A DNA stretch of 64,000 nt from Sphingopyxis jiangsuensis (GCF_016734905.1 NZ_JAERPO010000001.1:558001-622000); one strand, 5' to 3'. Shown: positions 18,264-27,740, counted from the first letter of the stretch. The notes: generated by a model from the letters alone, not told the origin. Numbers and translations: made by a program.

Positions 18264-18680
18264 TCAGCGCGGCATCTGGATCGATGCGAAACAGGTAAAG
18301 CCGCTCTGCCCCGCCTGCAAGCGCCGGATATATTGCAGATAGGCCTGCGACTGATTGTAGGTCGCGCCGGGCAGCGTCTGGCCGCGAAATGCGCGCTTGA
18401 CCTCTTCGCCGGTGAACGGGCGAGGGGCGCCTTGAAAGGCGCCTTTGGTTCCCGGCGGCACCAATCGGCCGCCGGCATCGATATATTGCCCCGCGCCACC
18501 CGGACCCGGGACCGGAATCTGGCAATTCATCACCGATACCGCGGTCTGCGCAAAGGCAGGTCGGATCGTCATCGCCGCCGAAGCGCCTGCCGCGCCGAGA
18601 ATGAGCAGGCGACGACGCGAAGGCGCGGCTTCGCCCGCATCCTCCTGCGCATTGTTCGCCTGATCATCGTGACTTTTCAT
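18264..18680 (-). CDS. Small Tat-exported protein of unknown function
   Basis: 138 aa. The N-terminus carries a twin-arginine signal: SRRRLLILGAAGASAAMTI, then a likely cleavage after AFAQ. The mature part (about 95 aa) includes MNCQIPVPGPGGAGQYIDAG, PRPFTGEEVKRAFRGQTL and two cysteines (C53, C131 approximately) that could form a disulfide. I recognise no named family. It lies just upstream of, and on the same strand as, the FAH-family gene (52-base gap), so the two may be cotranscribed. Confidence 0.75.
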   Translation of the reverse strand: MKSHDDQANNAQEDAGEAAPSRRRLLILGAAGASAAMTIRPAFAQTAVSVMNCQIPVPGPGGAGQYIDAGGRLVPPGTKGAFQGAPRPFTGEEVKRAFRGQTLPGATYNQSQAYLQYIRRLQAGQSGFTCFASIQMPR

Positions 18681-18830
18681 GATTGACGCTTAACCCAATG
18701 GCCGGACGAGGAAAAGGCAAAGACCGCTCCGGACGCGGCCGCTTCCCGCTTTGGGACGCTTGGGCGAAGAATCGTTAGCGGTGCGAACGGGCTTGCGGGC
18801 GACGTGGCATCGTTTAAGGCACAAGGCAGG

Positions 18831-20066
18831 ATGTTCGACCGCCTGTCCAGTCTCGTCGCCGCTTTGACAATGATTGCCATAGCCGCGCTTTTCGCGGCGA
18901 TGGTCGGCGGGGATGCGCTGTCGATCACGATTCTGACGATCACCGCGATCGCGGCCGTTGCCGTGCTGTACAGCACCCTTGCCGCGCCAGTTTCCGACGC
19001 ACGAGTACAGGTGAATACCGAACCCGTCGTTCTCCCGCCGCGCTCGCTGCTGCACCATCCCGATTTCGCCCAATGGGCCGACCAGGAAAAAGAACCTCTG
19101 CTGGGGACGGCGGCAAACATCGTGACCATCGCGAACGACGCGGCAATCAAGCTGCTCGGCCGGCATATCGTCGGTGCCGACATCCGCACCGCGATCCGCC
19201 ACCCGGCGGCAACCGACTGGCTGTCGCGTCTTGCCGATGCCGCACCCGTCGAGACGCTGAGCCTCGCCGATTTTCCGCGCCCCGGTCAGCGCTGGACGAT
19301 GCGAATCGCCAAGCTGTCGGGCACCGACCGGATCATCTTCCTGTCCGACCGCTCGGCGATCGACGCCGCCGACCGCATGCGCTCCGATTTCGTAGCGAAT
19401 GCCAGCCACGAGCTTCGCACACCACTCGCCGCGATCCTCGGCTATGTCGAAACGCTGCAGGATATGAACGGCGAAGACGACGGTCCCACCCGCCACCGCT
19501 TCCTTTCGATCATCGACCGCGAGGCGCGACGGATGCAGCAATTGGTAATGGACCTGCTTTCGATTTCCCGCGTCGAGGCGGACCGTTTTCGCCGCCCCAC
19601 TGCGACAATCGACTTGCGCGTCGTTGCGGGGGCAACCGTGGCGCAGCTGCGCGAAAGCGACCAACCGCGCGCGCGGGACATCGTTGCCGAACTGGGCGAC
19701 GCCGAGCAGCCGATATTCGGCGACGAAGCGCAGCTCAGCCAGCTTGCGCACAATATCATCACCAACGCGATGAAATATGGCCGTCCCGGCACGCCGGTGA
19801 CGGTCAAGCTTGCACGCGAAGGGACGCGGGTGCGTTTGTCGGTTGTCGACGAAGGAGACGGCATCGAAGCCGACCATATTCCGCGCCTGACCGAACGTTT
19901 CTATCGCGTCGATGAGGCCCGAAGCCGGTCGGTCGGCGGAACCGGCCTTGGCCTGGCGATCGTCAAACACATCAGCGAGCGCCATCAGGGGCAGCTCGAT
20001 ATTGCGAGCGAAATCGGCAAGGGGACGACGGTCTCGGTCGTCTTTCGACTCGCAACCGAAAACTAG
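18831..20066 (+). CDS. phoR: PhoR-like sensor histidine kinase
   Basis: 411 aa from ATG 18831 (a GTG at 18804 would add nine residues). Two membrane helices (about residues 5-45), a PAS-like cytoplasmic region, the HisKA box FVANASHELRTPLAAILGYVE with the phospho-accepting His about residue 190, and an HATPase domain with N box NAMKYGRPGTPV and G boxes DEGDGIEADHIPR and GGTGLGLAIVKHIS. The architecture and the F-x-ANVSHELRTPL-type box are those of PhoR, the phosphate-starvation kinase, but no phoB or pst gene lies nearby, so the assignment rests on sequence alone. The stop shares CTAG with the convergent aminotransferase. Confidence 0.8.
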   Translation: MFDRLSSLVAALTMIAIAALFAAMVGGDALSITILTITAIAAVAVLYSTLAAPVSDARVQVNTEPVVLPPRSLLHHPDFAQWADQEKEPLLGTAANIVTIANDAAIKLLGRHIVGADIRTAIRHPAATDWLSRLADAAPVETLSLADFPRPGQRWTMRIAKLSGTDRIIFLSDRSAIDAADRMRSDFVANASHELRTPLAAILGYVETLQDMNGEDDGPTRHRFLSIIDREARRMQQLVMDLLSISRVEADRFRRPTATIDLRVVAGATVAQLRESDQPRARDIVAELGDAEQPIFGDEAQLSQLAHNIITNAMKYGRPGTPVTVKLAREGTRVRLSVVDEGDGIEADHIPRLTERFYRVDEARSRSVGGTGLGLAIVKHISERHQGQLDIASEIGKGTTVSVVFRLATEN

Positions 20067-21379
20067 TCGATCCGCTCGACCAACTCCGCAAGTTTACCGA
20101 ACATCTCGTCGATCTGCGCCTTTTCGACGATCAACGGCGGCGACAATGCGATGATATCGCCGGTTGCGCGGATCAGCAGACCGTTGTCGAACGCGGCATG
20201 GAAAAGTTCGGTCGCGCGGGCGGCCGGTGCGCCCGGTCGCGGTTCCAGCTCGATACCGGCCACGAGTCCGATTGCACGGATATCGACGACATGCCGCCCC
20301 ACCTTAAGGGAATGGGCAGCGTCCTCCCAATAGGCACCCAGTTCGCGCGCGCGCTCGAACAGCCCCTCGCGCTCATAGACGTCGAGCGCGGCAAGCCCGG
20401 CAGCGGCGGCGAGCGGATGGCCCGAATAGGTATAGCCGTGGAAAAGCTCGATCCCGCCCGGCACGCTCTCGATCACGGCGTCGTGCAGTTCGCGCTTCAC
20501 CGCGACTGCGCCCATCGGAACCGCCGCGTTGGTAAGCCCCTTGGCCATGGTGATGATGTCAGGCGTCACACCCCATTCGCTCGCGGCGGTAGCCCCACCG
20601 ACACGCCCGAAGGCGGTGATGACTTCATCGAAAATCAGGATGATGCCGTGACGGTCGCAGATGTCGCGCAGCCGGTGCAAATAGCCGACCGGCGGAATGA
20701 GCACGCCCGTTGATCCCGCCATCGGTTCGACGATGACCGCGGCAATCGTTTCCGCACCATGCAAGCCGACGAGCCGCTGGAGGTCGTCGGCCAGCTCCGC
20801 GCCATGCTGCGGAAATCCGCGCGAAAAGGCGTTGCAGTCAGGATTGTGCGTGTGGCGCAGATGGTCGGTGCCGGGAAGGCCGCCGCCGAACGCGCGGCGG
20901 TTGTTGACGAGCCCGCCGACGCTGATCCCGCCGAAGCCGGTGCCATGATAGGCGCGCTCGCGCCCGATCAACCGCGTGCGCGTCCCCTGCCCGCGTGCAC
21001 GCTGAGCCGCGAGCGCGATCTTGAGCGCCGTATCGACCGACTCGGACCCGCTATTGGTGAAGAAAATCCGGTCGAGCCCGTCGGGCATCAGCGCGGCGAG
21101 TCGTTGTGCAAGTTCGAACGGTAACGGATGGCCCAGCTGAAAGGTCGGCGCATAGTCGAGTGTTGCGGCGGTCTTGGTAATCGCCTCGACGATTTCGGCG
21201 CGGCAATGCCCGGCATTGCTGCACCATAGCCCCGACGTTCCGTCGAGGATCTGCCGCCCGTCGGCGCTCTGGTAGTACATGCCGCTTGCCGACACGAGCT
21301 GGCGCGGCTGCGCCTTGTAGGCGCGGTTCGCGGTGAACGGCATCCAGAAGGACGCCAGCGGATCATTCTCACCCTTCAT
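20063..21379 (-). CDS. Class III omega-aminotransferase (polyamine/beta-alanine:pyruvate type)
   Basis: 438 aa from ATG 21379; the frame is open to 21493 without family resemblance. PLP-dependent fold type I enzyme: LASFWMPFTANRAYKAQPR and GLWCSNAGHCRAEIVEA at the N-terminus, LIFDEVITAFGRVG binding the cofactor and IITMAKGLTNAAVPMGAV with the Schiff-base Lys. This pattern matches beta-alanine/putrescine:pyruvate aminotransferases. Divergently arranged with the glutamine-synthetase-like ligase and transporter genes, it most likely deaminates putrescine or a derived amine; the true donor needs an assay. Confidence 0.85.
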   Translation of the reverse strand: MKGENDPLASFWMPFTANRAYKAQPRQLVSASGMYYQSADGRQILDGTSGLWCSNAGHCRAEIVEAITKTAATLDYAPTFQLGHPLPFELAQRLAALMPDGLDRIFFTNSGSESVDTALKIALAAQRARGQGTRTRLIGRERAYHGTGFGGISVGGLVNNRRAFGGGLPGTDHLRHTHNPDCNAFSRGFPQHGAELADDLQRLVGLHGAETIAAVIVEPMAGSTGVLIPPVGYLHRLRDICDRHGIILIFDEVITAFGRVGGATAASEWGVTPDIITMAKGLTNAAVPMGAVAVKRELHDAVIESVPGGIELFHGYTYSGHPLAAAAGLAALDVYEREGLFERARELGAYWEDAAHSLKVGRHVVDIRAIGLVAGIELEPRPGAPAARATELFHAAFDNGLLIRATGDIIALSPPLIVEKAQIDEMFGKLAELVERID

Positions 21380-21526
21380 CGCGCGCTCCCTACGGCTTTG
21401 ATTGCCGCGCCACTGTGACCGCCCGCCAAGCGGCTGACAATCGGGAAAATTGCCCCTCTGGCGCCGCCCCACGCTTCGCGATAGGCTGCGCACTCAACAG
21501 GGGGCGCTTTGCCCAATCGGGGGACC

Positions 21527-22873
21527 ATGTCGATCAATCTGGAACACTGGATCAGCGAGCACAATATCGACGAGGTCGAGTGCATCGTTCCCGACATCAA
21601 TGGGGTGCAGCGCGGCAAGGTCCTGCCTGCCAAGAAATTCCTGTCGTCGGTCAACGACAAGACGCTGCGCATCCCGGGCAGCGTCTTCATCTGCACGATC
21701 GACGGCCATTATCCTGAGGATATCGACGATATCTGGGACAAGGACCCTGACAAGATATTGATCGCCGACCCCGACACCATCTGTATCGCGCCAGGGTTCA
21801 AATCGCCGACGGCCTTTGTCATTGCCGACGCGTTCAACGGCGACGGCAGCGAAGTATCCATTGCGCCGCGGACGATCCTGAAAAAAGTTCTCGCGCTCTA
21901 CGAAGCCAAAGGATGGCGCCCGATCATCGCGCCTGAGGTTGAATTTTATCTGGTGTCGCCGAACACAGACCCCGATTTTCCGCTGACCCCGCCGACCGGC
22001 CAGTCGGGGCGCGCCGAGGTTGCGAGCCAGCCCTATGGGCTGGAGGCGATGAATGAATATGAGGATATCATCGACCATATCTATGACGATTGCGAGCTGA
22101 TGGGGCTCGATATCGATACGATGATCCATGAAATGGGCGCCGCGCAGCTCGAGGTCAATTTCATCCACGGCGATCCGCTGCGGCTTGCCGACGAGGTGTT
22201 CCTGTTCAAGCGCGTCGTGCGCAACGTCGCGAAGCAGCACGGGGTCTATGCGACCTTCATGGCGAACCCGATGGCGGGACAGCCGGGCAGTGCGATGCAC
22301 GTCCACCAGTCGGTCGTCGATGCCGAAACGGGGCGCAATCTGTTCGCGACCGCGAACGGTCGCGACAGTGCGCAGTTCCGCAGCTTCGTTGCCGGGCTGA
22401 TCCGCTTCATGCCGCAAATCTCGCCGATGTGGGCACCCAATGTGAACAGCTTTCGCCGGATGCGTCCCGATAGCGCCGCGCCGATCAACGTTCATTGGGG
22501 GGTCGACAACCGGTCTTGCGGCTTTCGCGTGCCAATTGCCGACAAGCACAACCGCCGCATCGAAAACCGCCTCGCGGGCGCCGACAGCAACCCCTATCTG
22601 GCGATCGCCGCGTCGCTCGTGTGCGGTTATATCGGCATGGTCGACCGGATGGTCCCGCCCAAGCCGATCGCCGGCAGCGCCTATAACCGCGCGCGTACCC
22701 TGCCCCGCACGCTCGAGGCCGCGCTCGATCGGTTCAGTTCGTGCAAAAAGGTCCGCAACCTGCTCGGGGACGATTTCTTCGAAATCTATTTCGCGGTGAA
22801 GGATCATGAGCTGTTCAATTACCAGTCGGTGGTATCGAGCTGGGAGCGCGAACATCTGTTGATGCGGGTTTGA
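21527..22873 (+). CDS. Glutamine-synthetase-family ligase, PuuA-like (copy 1)
   Basis: 448 aa from ATG 21527 (GGGGGA six bases upstream). The protein has the GS beta-grasp N-terminus (IVPDINGVQRGKVLPAKKF) and catalytic domain with APEVEFYLVSP, GSAMHVHQSVVDAE and RLAGADSNPYLAIAASL. PuuA-type enzymes ligate glutamate to putrescine or other amines, the first step of the gamma-glutamyl polyamine pathway. It starts the plus-strand series leading through the oxidase and second ligase to the polyamine transporter. About 35% or less similarity to the second copy by eye, so they probably use different amines. Confidence 0.88.
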   Translation: MSINLEHWISEHNIDEVECIVPDINGVQRGKVLPAKKFLSSVNDKTLRIPGSVFICTIDGHYPEDIDDIWDKDPDKILIADPDTICIAPGFKSPTAFVIADAFNGDGSEVSIAPRTILKKVLALYEAKGWRPIIAPEVEFYLVSPNTDPDFPLTPPTGQSGRAEVASQPYGLEAMNEYEDIIDHIYDDCELMGLDIDTMIHEMGAAQLEVNFIHGDPLRLADEVFLFKRVVRNVAKQHGVYATFMANPMAGQPGSAMHVHQSVVDAETGRNLFATANGRDSAQFRSFVAGLIRFMPQISPMWAPNVNSFRRMRPDSAAPINVHWGVDNRSCGFRVPIADKHNRRIENRLAGADSNPYLAIAASLVCGYIGMVDRMVPPKPIAGSAYNRARTLPRTLEAALDRFSSCKKVRNLLGDDFFEIYFAVKDHELFNYQSVVSSWEREHLLMRV

Positions 22874-22894
22874 TGCCCCCTGCCCCGGCCCACC

Positions 22895-22964
22895 CGTTCG
22901 CGTCGAGCGAAGTCGAGACGCCCCTCGTTTCCGCTTGGCGTCTCGACTCCGCTCGACGCGAACG
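22895..22964. repeat. REP-like inverted repeat between ligase and oxidase genes
   Basis: The arms 22895-22922 and 22937-22964 are 28 bases long and complementary with one mismatch, around a 14-base loop; the arm contains GTCGAGCGAAGTCGAGACGC. A related half-site stands at 39014-39041. Such elements are dispersed in sphingomonad intergenic regions. It could attenuate read-through into the oxidase gene or stabilise the upstream mRNA. Confidence 0.8.
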
Positions 22965-22985
22965 GAAATAGAAGGCCGGCTCACC

Positions 22986-24209
22986 ATGTCCGACCCGCTG
23001 GCCGCCAGCTACTACGCCGCCACCGCCAGCCCTTGGCGCCCATCCCCCGTCGAAGGCGACATTGCGTGCGACGTCGCGGTCATCGGCGGCGGGTTCACAG
23101 GAGTCAGCGCGGCGCTCGCATGTGCGGAGCGCGGATTTTCGGTTGTTCTCTACGAAGCCGAGCGTATCGGTTTCGGCGCTTCGGGGCGCAATGGGGGGCA
23201 GCTGATCCCCGGCCTTCGCTGGACCGCATCCGAACTGGAGGCCGAATTCGGGCGCGAGCGCGCCGATGCGCTGTTCGACCTCTGCTGGCGCGACAATCGC
23301 GTGAAGGCGCGGATCGCAAAGCACGGCATCGACTGCGATGTGAAGGCGGGCCATCTGGAGGCTGCATGGACGCCGGGCGATTTTGACGCGCTACGGCGCG
23401 AGGCAGATTATCGAGCGAGCCGCTTCGGCTATACGACGCACGTTGTCGAAAAAGCTGGCCTGGACGCGCATATTTCGAGCCCGCTCTATCACGGCGGCAT
23501 CTTTGATCCGCACGGCGGTCATTTCCATCCGCTCAACTATGTTATCGGCCTTGCGAAGGCTGCCGAAGCCGCTGGCGTGCGGATTGTCGAGGGGCGCCGC
23601 GTCGCGCCGGGCGATCTCGATGCGCGCTTCATCATCGACGCCACCGATAGCTGGATCGGCGAGATCGAACCCAACCTCGGCCGCTACACCGTGCCCATCA
23701 TGAACTATAATATCGCGACCGCGCCGCTTGCGAATGCCCACGAACTTCTGCCCAGCGACGCCGCAGTCGCTGACAGCCGGTTCGTGCTCAACTATTTTCG
23801 CCTCTCCGCCGACAAGCGGCTGATCTTCGGCGGCGGCGAGCGCTATTCGCAGAGGCCGCCGCGCGACATTGCCGCCTTCGTCCGCCCCTTCATGGCGGAG
23901 GTATTCCCGCACATCGCCGATGCGCCGATCGATTATGGCTGGGGCGGCGCGGTTGCGGTGACGATGAACCGCCTCCCCCATATCGGGCGAAACGGAAATA
24001 TCTTTTTTGCGCACGGCTTTTCGGGGCATGGCGCGCTCGTCACGACGCTCGCGGGCGAATTGATCGCGGAGGCGATGGTGGGGACCGCCGAGCGGTTCGA
24101 TGTTCTCGCCAGCCTGCCATCGCGCCCCTTCCCCGGCGGGCGGTGGCTGCGGCGCCCTCTCGCTACGCTCGGTCTGCTCTGGTATGCGCTGCGCGACCGC
24201 TTGGGGTGA
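22986..24209 (+). CDS. FAD-dependent amine oxidoreductase, PuuB-like (DAO family)
   Basis: 407 aa from ATG 22986. N-terminal FAD fold CDVAVIGGGFTGVSAALACAER, then YEAERIGFGASGRNGGQLIPG, the GASGRNGG segment typical of PuuB/gamma-glutamylputrescine oxidases, and the C-terminal WGGAVAVTMNRLPHIGR and FFAHGFSGHGALVTT motifs. PuuB oxidises gamma-glutamyl-putrescine to the aldehyde. Placed between two PuuA-like ligases, it is probably the second step of the same pathway. Confidence 0.87.
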   Translation: MSDPLAASYYAATASPWRPSPVEGDIACDVAVIGGGFTGVSAALACAERGFSVVLYEAERIGFGASGRNGGQLIPGLRWTASELEAEFGRERADALFDLCWRDNRVKARIAKHGIDCDVKAGHLEAAWTPGDFDALRREADYRASRFGYTTHVVEKAGLDAHISSPLYHGGIFDPHGGHFHPLNYVIGLAKAAEAAGVRIVEGRRVAPGDLDARFIIDATDSWIGEIEPNLGRYTVPIMNYNIATAPLANAHELLPSDAAVADSRFVLNYFRLSADKRLIFGGGERYSQRPPRDIAAFVRPFMAEVFPHIADAPIDYGWGGAVAVTMNRLPHIGRNGNIFFAHGFSGHGALVTTLAGELIAEAMVGTAERFDVLASLPSRPFPGGRWLRRPLATLGLLWYALRDRLG

Positions 24210-24222
24210 AGGAGCTTAATCC

Positions 24223-25614
24223 ATGTCGAAGTCATCCGGCGCGATCGCGCCGCGCTCGGAGGCCGAGGCTTTTTTCGCGGCCAATCCCGACGTCGATTCG
24301 ATCGAGATGATCTATACCGACATGGGCGGTGTCCCGCGCGGCAAGCGGCTGCGTCAGCACGAGGTGCTTGCCGTCTATGAGAGCGGCCGAATGATGCCGG
24401 GGTCGATCACCGTCGTCGACATCACCGGGCAGGATACGGTAGAAACCGGCCTCGTCTGGGAGGATGGAGACGCCGACCGGTCGATGAAGCCGATCCCCGG
24501 AACGCTCGTGCGCACGCCGTGGGGCGGCGACAAGGCTGCGCAGTTCCTTGTCGACTTCTACGAGCTCGACGGCACGCCGCACGACCTCGACCCGCGCCAC
24601 GTCCTTGGCCGCGTCGTCGACCGTTTTGCCGCCGAGGGGCTCACCCCGGTGGTCGCGGTCGAGCTCGAATTCTATCTCGTCGATCCGCGTCGGGCGCGCG
24701 ACGGCGCCATCCGGCCCGCCCGGCCGCCCTACAGCCGCGACACGCCGCGCAATGTCGAAGTCTATGGCCTGCGCGAACTCGACGACTTCCGGCCCTTTTT
24801 CGACGCGCTCTACGCCGCCACCGATGTGCAGGGCCTGCCGCTCGAAAGCGCGATTTCGGAATTCGCCCCAGGCCAATTCGAAATCACGCTGCGCCACAAG
24901 CCCGACGCGCTTGGTGCGTGCGACGACGCGATCATGTACAAGCGGCTCGTAAAAGCGATCGCGCAGGCGCATGGGCTGGAGGCGACCTTCATGGCCAAGC
25001 CCTTTGCGGAACAGGCGGGCAGCGGGATGCACATCCATGTGTCGATGAACGACGCCGATGGCGCGAACATCTTCGCGAGCAACGACACCGAAGGCAGCGA
25101 TGCGCTGCGTCACGCAATCGGCGGGATGATCGGCAGCGTCAGCGACGCCTTTGCGCTTTTTGCGCCGCATGCGAACAGCTATCGCCGGTTCAAGGCTAAC
25201 AGCTACGCCCCCGTCGCGCCGACTTGGGGCGTGAATAACCGCACCGTGTCCTTCCGTATTCCCGCGGGACCGCCCGCCAGCCGTCATATCGAGCATCGCG
25301 CGTGCGGCGCGGACGCCAACCCCTATCTCGCCGTTGCCGCCGTCCTCGCCGGCATGCACCATGGCATGACGCACAAGACCGACCCCGGCCCGGCGGTCGT
25401 CGGCAACGGCTATGACCGCGACAATGCCGGGGACGAAAAGCCGCCGTCGAACTGGTTCGCGGCGGTCGACCGATTTGACGCGTCGGACCTGATGCGCGAT
25501 TATCTGGGTGCACGGTTCGTCGATATGTTCAGCATCGTGAAGCGCGTCGAGCAGGACCGCTATTTCTCCGCCGTCCCCGCGCTCGATTACGACTGGTATC
25601 TGCGTAACGCATGA
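24223..25614 (+). CDS. Glutamine-synthetase-family ligase, PuuA-like (copy 2)
   Basis: 463 aa. GS fold with DMGGVPRGKRLRQHEVLAV, VELEFYLVDPRRA, SGMHIHVSMNDADG and RACGADANPYLAVAAVLAGM. The copy is only moderately similar to the one at 21527, so it is not a recent tandem duplication. Members ligate glutamate to amines. It begins 13 bases after the oxidase stop and lies 91 bases before the transporter binding-protein gene. Which of the two ligases handles putrescine is unknown. Confidence 0.88.
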   Translation: MSKSSGAIAPRSEAEAFFAANPDVDSIEMIYTDMGGVPRGKRLRQHEVLAVYESGRMMPGSITVVDITGQDTVETGLVWEDGDADRSMKPIPGTLVRTPWGGDKAAQFLVDFYELDGTPHDLDPRHVLGRVVDRFAAEGLTPVVAVELEFYLVDPRRARDGAIRPARPPYSRDTPRNVEVYGLRELDDFRPFFDALYAATDVQGLPLESAISEFAPGQFEITLRHKPDALGACDDAIMYKRLVKAIAQAHGLEATFMAKPFAEQAGSGMHIHVSMNDADGANIFASNDTEGSDALRHAIGGMIGSVSDAFALFAPHANSYRRFKANSYAPVAPTWGVNNRTVSFRIPAGPPASRHIEHRACGADANPYLAVAAVLAGMHHGMTHKTDPGPAVVGNGYDRDNAGDEKPPSNWFAAVDRFDASDLMRDYLGARFVDMFSIVKRVEQDRYFSAVPALDYDWYLRNA

Positions 25615-25705
25615 TAATTTCAAAGATATGTGGTGCAGCGCAAATATACCCTTCCCAAGCGCCGCCGTTTGAGTCAGCTTGGCGTCTTCACACAGGGAGG
25701 CGGTC

Positions 25706-26812
25706 ATGGACGTGAACGAACTGATCAAGCAAACCCGCGGGCGCCGCTCGCTGTTGCAGGCGATGGGGGTCGCGGCGGTCGGGATCAGCTTCGGCGGGCT
25801 TGCCGCTTGCAGCAAAGGCGACGGTACCAAGCTCGCCAATGGCGAAGAGGCCAAGCTCAACTTCTACAATTGGGACACCTATATTGGCGAGACGACGCTC
25901 GACGATTTCAAGGAAGCGACCGGCGTCAACGTCACGATGGACCTGTTCGACAGCAACGACGTACTGTTTGCGAAGTTCAAGGCGGGCAACCCCGGATATG
26001 ACGTGATCGTGCCGTCGAACGATTTCGTCGAACGGATGATCCAGGCCGACATGCTGATGCCGCTCGACCACAGCCTGATTCCGAACAAGCGCAATATCGA
26101 CCCAGCCTATATCAACGTCGAATATGACCTGCAGCGCAAATTTTCGATGCCCTACACGTGGCTCGCGCTCGGCATCGGTTATCGCAAGTCGAAGGTATCG
26201 GCGACGCCCGACAGCTGGAAGCTGCTGTTCGACAGTCCCGAATATGCCGGCCGCATCGCTTGGCTGTCGGAAGCAGGCGACATGTTTCGCCTCTATGGCA
26301 AATATCTGGGAAAATCGGTCAACGAGCTCACTCCGGCAGATATCAAGACGATCGAGGCGATGATGATCCGTCAAAAGCCCCATGTGAAGAAATTCCATGA
26401 GGATGACGGGCAGGATCTGCTGCTCAAGGGCGATTGCGACGTCGTGCTCGAATATAATGGCGATATCGCGCAGGCGATGACTGAGGACGACGATATCGAC
26501 TTCGTCATTCCGAACGAAGGCAGCCAGCTCAATTCGGACAATCTTTGCATCCCGAAGGGCGCGCCGCACCCGAAAAACGCGCATGCCTTCATCAACTATA
26601 TCCTCGACGCAGAGGTCGACAAGCATATCACCGAGACGATCCTCTATCCGACGCCCAATGCGGCGACGAAGGCGATGATGCCCGACAGCTACAAGAACAA
26701 CCCGGTCGTCTTTCCGCCGGCGGACAAGCTCGCGAAATGCGAATATGCGCAGTTCAACCCCGAGTTGCAGCCGCTGTACGAAGAGGCGTTCACGCGGGTC
26801 CGGGCAGCTTAG
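25706..26812 (+). CDS. potF: Polyamine ABC transporter substrate-binding protein (PotD/PotF type)
   Basis: 368 aa from ATG 25706 with GGAGG six bases upstream. The N-terminus combines a twin-arginine motif (RGRRSLLQAMGVAAVG) with a lipobox-like LAAC, so it is probably exported by Tat and lipid-anchored. The mature domain starts LNFYNWDTYIGETTLDDF and holds the conserved polyamine-site segments YDVIVPSNDFVERMI and MPYTWLALGIGYRKS. It delivers spermidine or putrescine to the two permeases encoded next. The gene symbol follows the putrescine system; substrate preference is inferred. Confidence 0.9.
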   Translation: MDVNELIKQTRGRRSLLQAMGVAAVGISFGGLAACSKGDGTKLANGEEAKLNFYNWDTYIGETTLDDFKEATGVNVTMDLFDSNDVLFAKFKAGNPGYDVIVPSNDFVERMIQADMLMPLDHSLIPNKRNIDPAYINVEYDLQRKFSMPYTWLALGIGYRKSKVSATPDSWKLLFDSPEYAGRIAWLSEAGDMFRLYGKYLGKSVNELTPADIKTIEAMMIRQKPHVKKFHEDDGQDLLLKGDCDVVLEYNGDIAQAMTEDDDIDFVIPNEGSQLNSDNLCIPKGAPHPKNAHAFINYILDAEVDKHITETILYPTPNAATKAMMPDSYKNNPVVFPPADKLAKCEYAQFNPELQPLYEEAFTRVRAA

Positions 26813-26834
26813 ACCTCGATAAGGGCATCGGGGG

Positions 26835-27740
26835 GTGGCCGAACAGGATTGGGGCACGAACAAACGAGCGTTCGCGGCGGTATCGCTGCCCACCTTGTTC
26901 TGGGTCGTCGCCTTTTTCCTGGTCCCGATGGCGATCGTCTGGCTGTACAGCTTCGGCGAGAACCGCGGCCTGACGGATATCGACATTTCGGGAACGCTCG
27001 ACAATTACAAGCGCGCGACCGAATGGCTTTATGTCACCATCTTCGCCAAGAGTTTCGCCGTCGCGGCGCTGGTGACGCTCATCTGCCTGATCGTCGGCTT
27101 TCCGGTCGCAATGGCGATCACCTTTGCGAGCGAAAAGTGGCGGCCGTGGCTGCTGCTGGGCATCATGCTGCCTTTCTGGACCAATCTCCTCATCCGCACC
27201 TATGCGCTGATGATGCTGCTCGGAACGCAGGGGTTCGCGAACAAGGGTCTCGGCCTGCTCTGGGGCGGGGCGAGCTGGGTCAAGACGCTCGTCGGTCTGG
27301 AGCCGCTTCCTACTTGGGAGCCCGTCGAGCTGCTCTTCAATAATTTCGCGGTCGTCTTCGGCCTTGTCTATGTCCACCTGCCCTTCATGGTGCTGCCACT
27401 CTATGCCGCGCTCGACCGATTGGACCGCAGCCTGATCGAGGCGAGCCTCGACCTTGGCGCCGGGCATTTCCGTACCATCATGCGCATCGTCGTGCCGCTC
27501 GCGGCGCCGGGCATCGTCGCGGGGGTGATGATTACCCTCATCCCCGCGCTCGGCGCTTACCTCACCCCCGATCTGATGGGCGGCACCGACAGCCAGATGA
27601 TCGCCAATGTCATCGAGCGGCAGTTCAAGAAGGCGAACGACTGGCCCTTCGGTGCGGCGCTGTCCTTTCTTCTCATCTATGCGATGTTCATCCTGATCGC
27701 GCTGCAGTCACTGCGCCGCAAAGTGCCGGAGGTCCGCTGA
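26835..27740 (+). CDS. potH: Polyamine ABC transporter permease (PotB/PotH type)
   Basis: 301 aa with a GTG start at 26835. Six membrane helices are apparent, with the binding-protein-dependent permease loop EASLDLGAGHFRTIMRIVVPLAAPG (about residues 210-235) that contacts the ATPase. The N-terminal WVVAFFLVPMAIVWLYSFG and IMLPFWTNLLIRTYALMMLL segments match PotB/PotH. The stop shares one base with the next start (TGATG). Confidence 0.92.
   Translation: MAEQDWGTNKRAFAAVSLPTLFWVVAFFLVPMAIVWLYSFGENRGLTDIDISGTLDNYKRATEWLYVTIFAKSFAVAALVTLICLIVGFPVAMAITFASEKWRPWLLLGIMLPFWTNLLIRTYALMMLLGTQGFANKGLGLLWGGASWVKTLVGLEPLPTWEPVELLFNNFAVVFGLVYVHLPFMVLPLYAALDRLDRSLIEASLDLGAGHFRTIMRIVVPLAAPGIVAGVMITLIPALGAYLTPDLMGGTDSQMIANVIERQFKKANDWPFGAALSFLLIYAMFILIALQSLRRKVPEVR

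Noticed and set aside
21494-22987. 497-codon minus-strand frame opposite the first ligase gene
   Set aside because: Overlaps a gene with clear glutamine-synthetase motifs; the minus translation is rich in Arg/His and shows no motif.
24232-25860. 542-codon minus-strand frame opposite the second ligase
   Set aside because: Same reason: shadow of a well-supported gene in a GC-rich genome.
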